Source: Peptococcaceae bacterium (GTDB lineage: Bacteria > Bacillota > DSM-12270 > Thermacetogeniales > Thermacetogeniaceae). From it: 8,055 nt of DNA. The DNA is taken from contig PKYJ01000072.1 of NCBI GenBank assembly GCA_003132605.1, forward strand, positions 1-8,055, given 5' to 3'. Positions 5,743-8,055 of the stretch are shown one piece after another. A program made the translations under genes and the position numbers. The notes under the pieces are model-generated. The model ran no database searches. It saw only the letters and a list, made by a program, of their open reading frames with translations, and was not told the DNA's origin. Position 1 is the stretch's first letter; every line of letters starts with the position of its first letter.

Positions 5743-8055
5743 CTAACCTCTAACCACCAAGTTCACCAGTTTGCCCGGGACACAGACGGCGCGCACCAAT
5801 TCCTTGCCCCGAAGCAGATCCTGGACGCGTTGCTGGGCCAGGACTGCCTGCTCCATCTCCGCCTGACCGATCCCCGCCGGAACATTCAGGTGGTCGCGCA
5901 CCCGCCCGTTTACCTGTACCACGATCTCGATCTCGTCCACCAACAGAGCCGCCGGATCGTGCTCCGGCCACCGCTGCTGGTGCACGCTCCCAGCCTCGCC
6001 CAACATTTCCCACAGTTCCTCTGCCAGGTGCGGGGTAAACGGAGCCAGCAGCAGAGCCAGGTTGACCAGGCTCTCCCGCAACACTTCCTCGCTGCGCTGA
6101 CCCACCGGTACCTGCTCCGTATAGTGGTAGATAGCATTGACCAGTTCCATGATGGCGCTCACCGCCGTGTTGAAGTTGAACCGGGTGCCGACATCCTCGG
6201 TCACCTTCAAGATGGTGCGGTGGGTCGCCAATCGCAGCGCCCGAACTTCGGAAGTCAGAGGTCGGAGGTCGGAGGTCGGATTCTTTTCCTGGATCTCTTC
6301 TTTAAAACCCCCATATGACCTTCCCAAGCGTTCTTTCTCTTTTTCTGACCTCTGACTTCTTGCATCCGACATCTGATACAGCCGCCAGACCCGGTTGATA
6401 AACCGGTAGGCCCCCTCCACACCCTGGTCGCTCCAGTCCAGGTCGCGCTCGGGGGGAGCGGCGAACAGGATGAACAGCCGGGCGGTGTCGGCCCCGTAAT
6501 GCTCGATGATCTCCTCGGGGCTGACCACGTTGCCCTTGGACTTGGACATCTTCGCCCCATCCTTGAGCACCATCCCCTGGGTCAGCAGGTTGGTGAAGGG
6601 CTCGTCGACCGGCACCAGCCCCAGGTCGCAGAGTACCTTCATGAAGAAGCGGGAGTAGAGCAGGTGCAGGATGGCGTGCTCGACCCCGCCGATGTACTGG
6701 TCCACCGGCATCCAGTAGTCCACCTTGTCCCTGGCGAAGGCGTGTTCCCCGTCCCTCGGGTCGCAGTAGCGCAAATAGTACCACGACGAACAGACAAAAG
6801 TGTCCATGGTGTCGGTCTCCCGCCGGGCTGGTCCCCCGCACTGCGGGCACCTGGTGTTCAAGAAGTCCTCCGCCTTCAACAGCGGCGACTCCCCGGTGGG
6901 CTCGAAGGCCACGCCCAGCGGCAACAGCACCGGCAGGTCGGCCTCCGGCACCGGTACGATGCCGCACTGGTCACAGTAAATGATCGGTATCGGAGCGCCC
7001 CAGTAGCGCTGCCTGGAGATCAGCCAGTCCCGCAGGCGGTAGTTGACCTGCTCCCGGCCACTGCCCTGCTCAACCAGCAACTGGATGATCCGCAGCCTGG
7101 CCACCTCGCTGTCGATCCCGTCAAACTCCCCGGAGGCCGTCATCAGCCCCGGTTCGGAATAGGCCTCGACCATCGTGGCCGCATCCAGGTCCTGCCCCAG
7201 CGGCTGGATCACTACCCGCACCGGCAGCCGGTATTTGCGGGCGAATTCCAGGTCGCGCTGGTCATGGGCCGGCACGCCCATCACGGCGCCCGTCCCATAC
7301 TCCGGCAGCACGTAGTTGGCCACCCAGATGGGGAGCCGCTCACCAGTCAGGGGATGGACGGCGTACGCCCCGGTAAAGACTCCCACCTTCTCAGCCTCGG
7401 TGGAGGTCCTGTCGATCTCGCTCAGGACCCGCACCCGGTTGACGAAGGAGCGCAGGTCGTCATTGCCGGCCTGCTCCAGCAGCCGCCCTACAAAAGGGTG
7501 CTCCGGAGCCAGTACCATGTAGGTGACCCCGTATATAGTGTCCGGGCGGGTGGTAAAGACCGGGATCTGCGTCCCGTCCCCGGCCACAAACTGCGCCTCG
7601 GCCCCGGTACTTCTCCCAATCCAGTTCTCCTGCATGATGCGGACCTTTTCCGGCCAGCCCTGCAGTTTGTCTAAATCTGTTAAAAGGCGTTCGGCATAGG
7701 CGGTGATCCGGAAAAACCACTGATTCAGACTCTTCTTGGTAACCTCCGTATCACAGCGCTCGCACCGCCCGTCCACTACCTGTTCATTAGCCAGCACCGT
7801 GGCGCAGGCGGGACACCAGTTGACCGCCGCCCTCTTCCGGTAGGCCAGCCCCTGGTGGTAGAGCTGCAGAAACAGCCATTCAGTCCAGCGGTAATAGCCC
7901 GGGTGGCAGGTAGCCACCTCCCGTGACCAGTCGTAGCTGACGCCCAGGCTGTACAACTGGCGCCGCATGTTATTGATGTTATCCCGGGTCCACCGGGATG
8001 GATGGATACCGTGTTTGATGGCAGCGTTCTCCGCCGGCAGGCCGAAGGCATCCCA
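5743..8055 (-). CDS. leuS: Leucyl-tRNA synthetase, 5'-truncated by the window edge
   Basis: LeuRS attaches leucine to tRNA(Leu) in the cytoplasm. The visible 770 residues begin at WDAFGLPAEN, which in bacterial LeuRS lies near residue 80, so the N-terminus with the HIGH motif is outside. The frame is open from the edge, so an internal ATG at 7968 is not the true start. Visible parts (numbered from the edge): a zinc knuckle with C81, C84, C98 and C101; the CP1 editing domain with TTRPDT (168-173) and GTGAVMGVPAHDQRD (254-268), including the conserved editing Asp; a second Cys-pair region (CDQCG and CPQCG); KMSKS (502-506); the helical anticodon-binding domain; and the C-terminal domain ending LVNLVVRG. 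An unusual hydrophilic linker of about 45 residues (roughly 559-603) sits between the catalytic core and the anticodon-binding helices, encoded by a heptamer-repeat element. A T-box leader, if any, would lie off the edge. Confidence 0.98.
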   Translation of the reverse strand, partial: WDAFGLPAENAAIKHGIHPSRWTRDNINNMRRQLYSLGVSYDWSREVATCHPGYYRWTEWLFLQLYHQGLAYRKRAAVNWCPACATVLANEQVVDGRCERCDTEVTKKSLNQWFFRITAYAERLLTDLDKLQGWPEKVRIMQENWIGRSTGAEAQFVAGDGTQIPVFTTRPDTIYGVTYMVLAPEHPFVGRLLEQAGNDDLRSFVNRVRVLSEIDRTSTEAEKVGVFTGAYAVHPLTGERLPIWVANYVLPEYGTGAVMGVPAHDQRDLEFARKYRLPVRVVIQPLGQDLDAATMVEAYSEPGLMTASGEFDGIDSEVARLRIIQLLVEQGSGREQVNYRLRDWLISRQRYWGAPIPIIYCDQCGIVPVPEADLPVLLPLGVAFEPTGESPLLKAEDFLNTRCPQCGGPARRETDTMDTFVCSSWYYLRYCDPRDGEHAFARDKVDYWMPVDQYIGGVEHAILHLLYSRFFMKVLCDLGLVPVDEPFTNLLTQGMVLKDGAKMSKSKGNVVSPEEIIEHYGADTARLFILFAAPPERDLDWSDQGVEGAYRFINRVWRLYQMSDARSQRSEKEKERLGRSYGGFKEEIQEKNPTSDLRPLTSEVRALRLATHRTILKVTEDVGTRFNFNTAVSAIMELVNAIYHYTEQVPVGQRSEEVLRESLVNLALLLAPFTPHLAEELWEMLGEAGSVHQQRWPEHDPAALLVDEIEIVVQVNGRVRDHLNVPAGIGQAEMEQAVLAQQRVQDLLRGKELVRAVCVPGKLVNLVVRG
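6247..6377. repeat. Inverted pair of heptamer-repeat arrays inside leuS
   Basis: Left arm 6247-6281 is five heptamers on the plus strand: TTCGGAA, GTCAGAG, GTCGGAG twice, GTCGGAT. Right arm 6343-6377 is five heptamers on the minus strand: ATCAGAT, GTCGGAT, GCAAGAA, GTCAGAG, GTCAGAA. Within the arms, 6251-6266 and 6344-6359 match as inverted repeats at 15 of 16 positions. The 61-base centre (6282-6342) is A/G-rich on the coding strand. The whole 131-bp block is translated in frame, giving a Ser/Arg/Lys/Glu-rich linker. This looks like a MITE-like or short-tandem-repeat element inserted into, or grown within, a tolerant loop of LeuRS. Confidence 0.7.

Noticed and set aside
5535..5753. 72-codon plus-strand open frame between leuS and echA
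   Set aside because: It runs antisense through a terminator and into the leuS 3' end. It has one hydrophobic stretch but no family resemblance, and its composition follows the A/T-rich intergenic DNA.
6247..6377. CRISPR array at the heptamer repeats
   Set aside because: The units are contiguous 7-mers without spacers and lie inside a coding gene.
6499..7674. 391-codon plus-strand open frame opposite leuS
   Set aside because: It is antisense to a strongly conserved part of LeuRS, with no recognisable domain and a composition rich in R, P, H, Q and V that is typical of the mirror of a GC-rich gene.

Overview
The window holds the 3' part of leuS (leucyl-tRNA synthetase) followed, on the same (minus) strand, by a complete six-gene cluster for a membrane-bound, energy-converting [NiFe] hydrogenase of the Ech type, in the order echA-B-C-D-E-F. 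No gene is supported on the plus strand. GC is moderately high (judged by eye). The Ech operon, the style of leuS, the SigH-like promoter and the GTCRGAG heptamer repeats suggest an anaerobic, probably spore-forming member of the Clostridia (Peptococcaceae or Moorella-like). That placement is an inference from gene content and style, not from a database match.

Layout from right to left, in the direction of transcription. leuS (5743 to 8055) runs off the right edge; its catalytic KMSKS loop, editing domain and anticodon-binding region are present, and its N-terminal HIGH region lies outside. It ends at a good intrinsic terminator (5642-5672). A non-coding stretch of 353 bases separates it from echA. 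This stretch contains a SigH-like promoter candidate and two strong inverted repeats that would lie in a roughly 200-base 5' leader. The six ech genes (231 to 5389) are tightly packed: echA/B overlap by 1 base, echB/C and echD/E abut, echC/D overlap by 4, and only 25 bases lie between echE and echF. The operon ends at an intrinsic terminator (90-120). Back to back with it is a plus-strand terminator (57-82) that presumably serves a convergent gene off the left edge, and beyond that a perfect 10-bp palindrome of the REP type (25-51).

How the genes work together: EchA (NuoL-like antiporter subunit) and EchB (NuoH-like) form the membrane arm. EchC (NuoB-like, proximal 4Fe-4S), EchD (NuoC-like), EchE (NuoD-like, NiFe site) and EchF (two 4Fe-4S) form the cytoplasmic arm. 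By analogy with characterised Ech complexes, the enzyme couples reduced ferredoxin oxidation and H2 formation to outward H+ or Na+ movement, and is reversible. All expected metal ligands are visible, so it looks functional. No hyp maturation genes, CO dehydrogenase or formate dehydrogenase lie in the window.

The operon itself is of a known type. The most unusual feature is a 131-bp element inside leuS. It consists of two 35-bp arms, each five heptamers of the GTCRGAG type, facing each other in inverted orientation, and it is read in frame as an extra hydrophilic linker in the synthetase.
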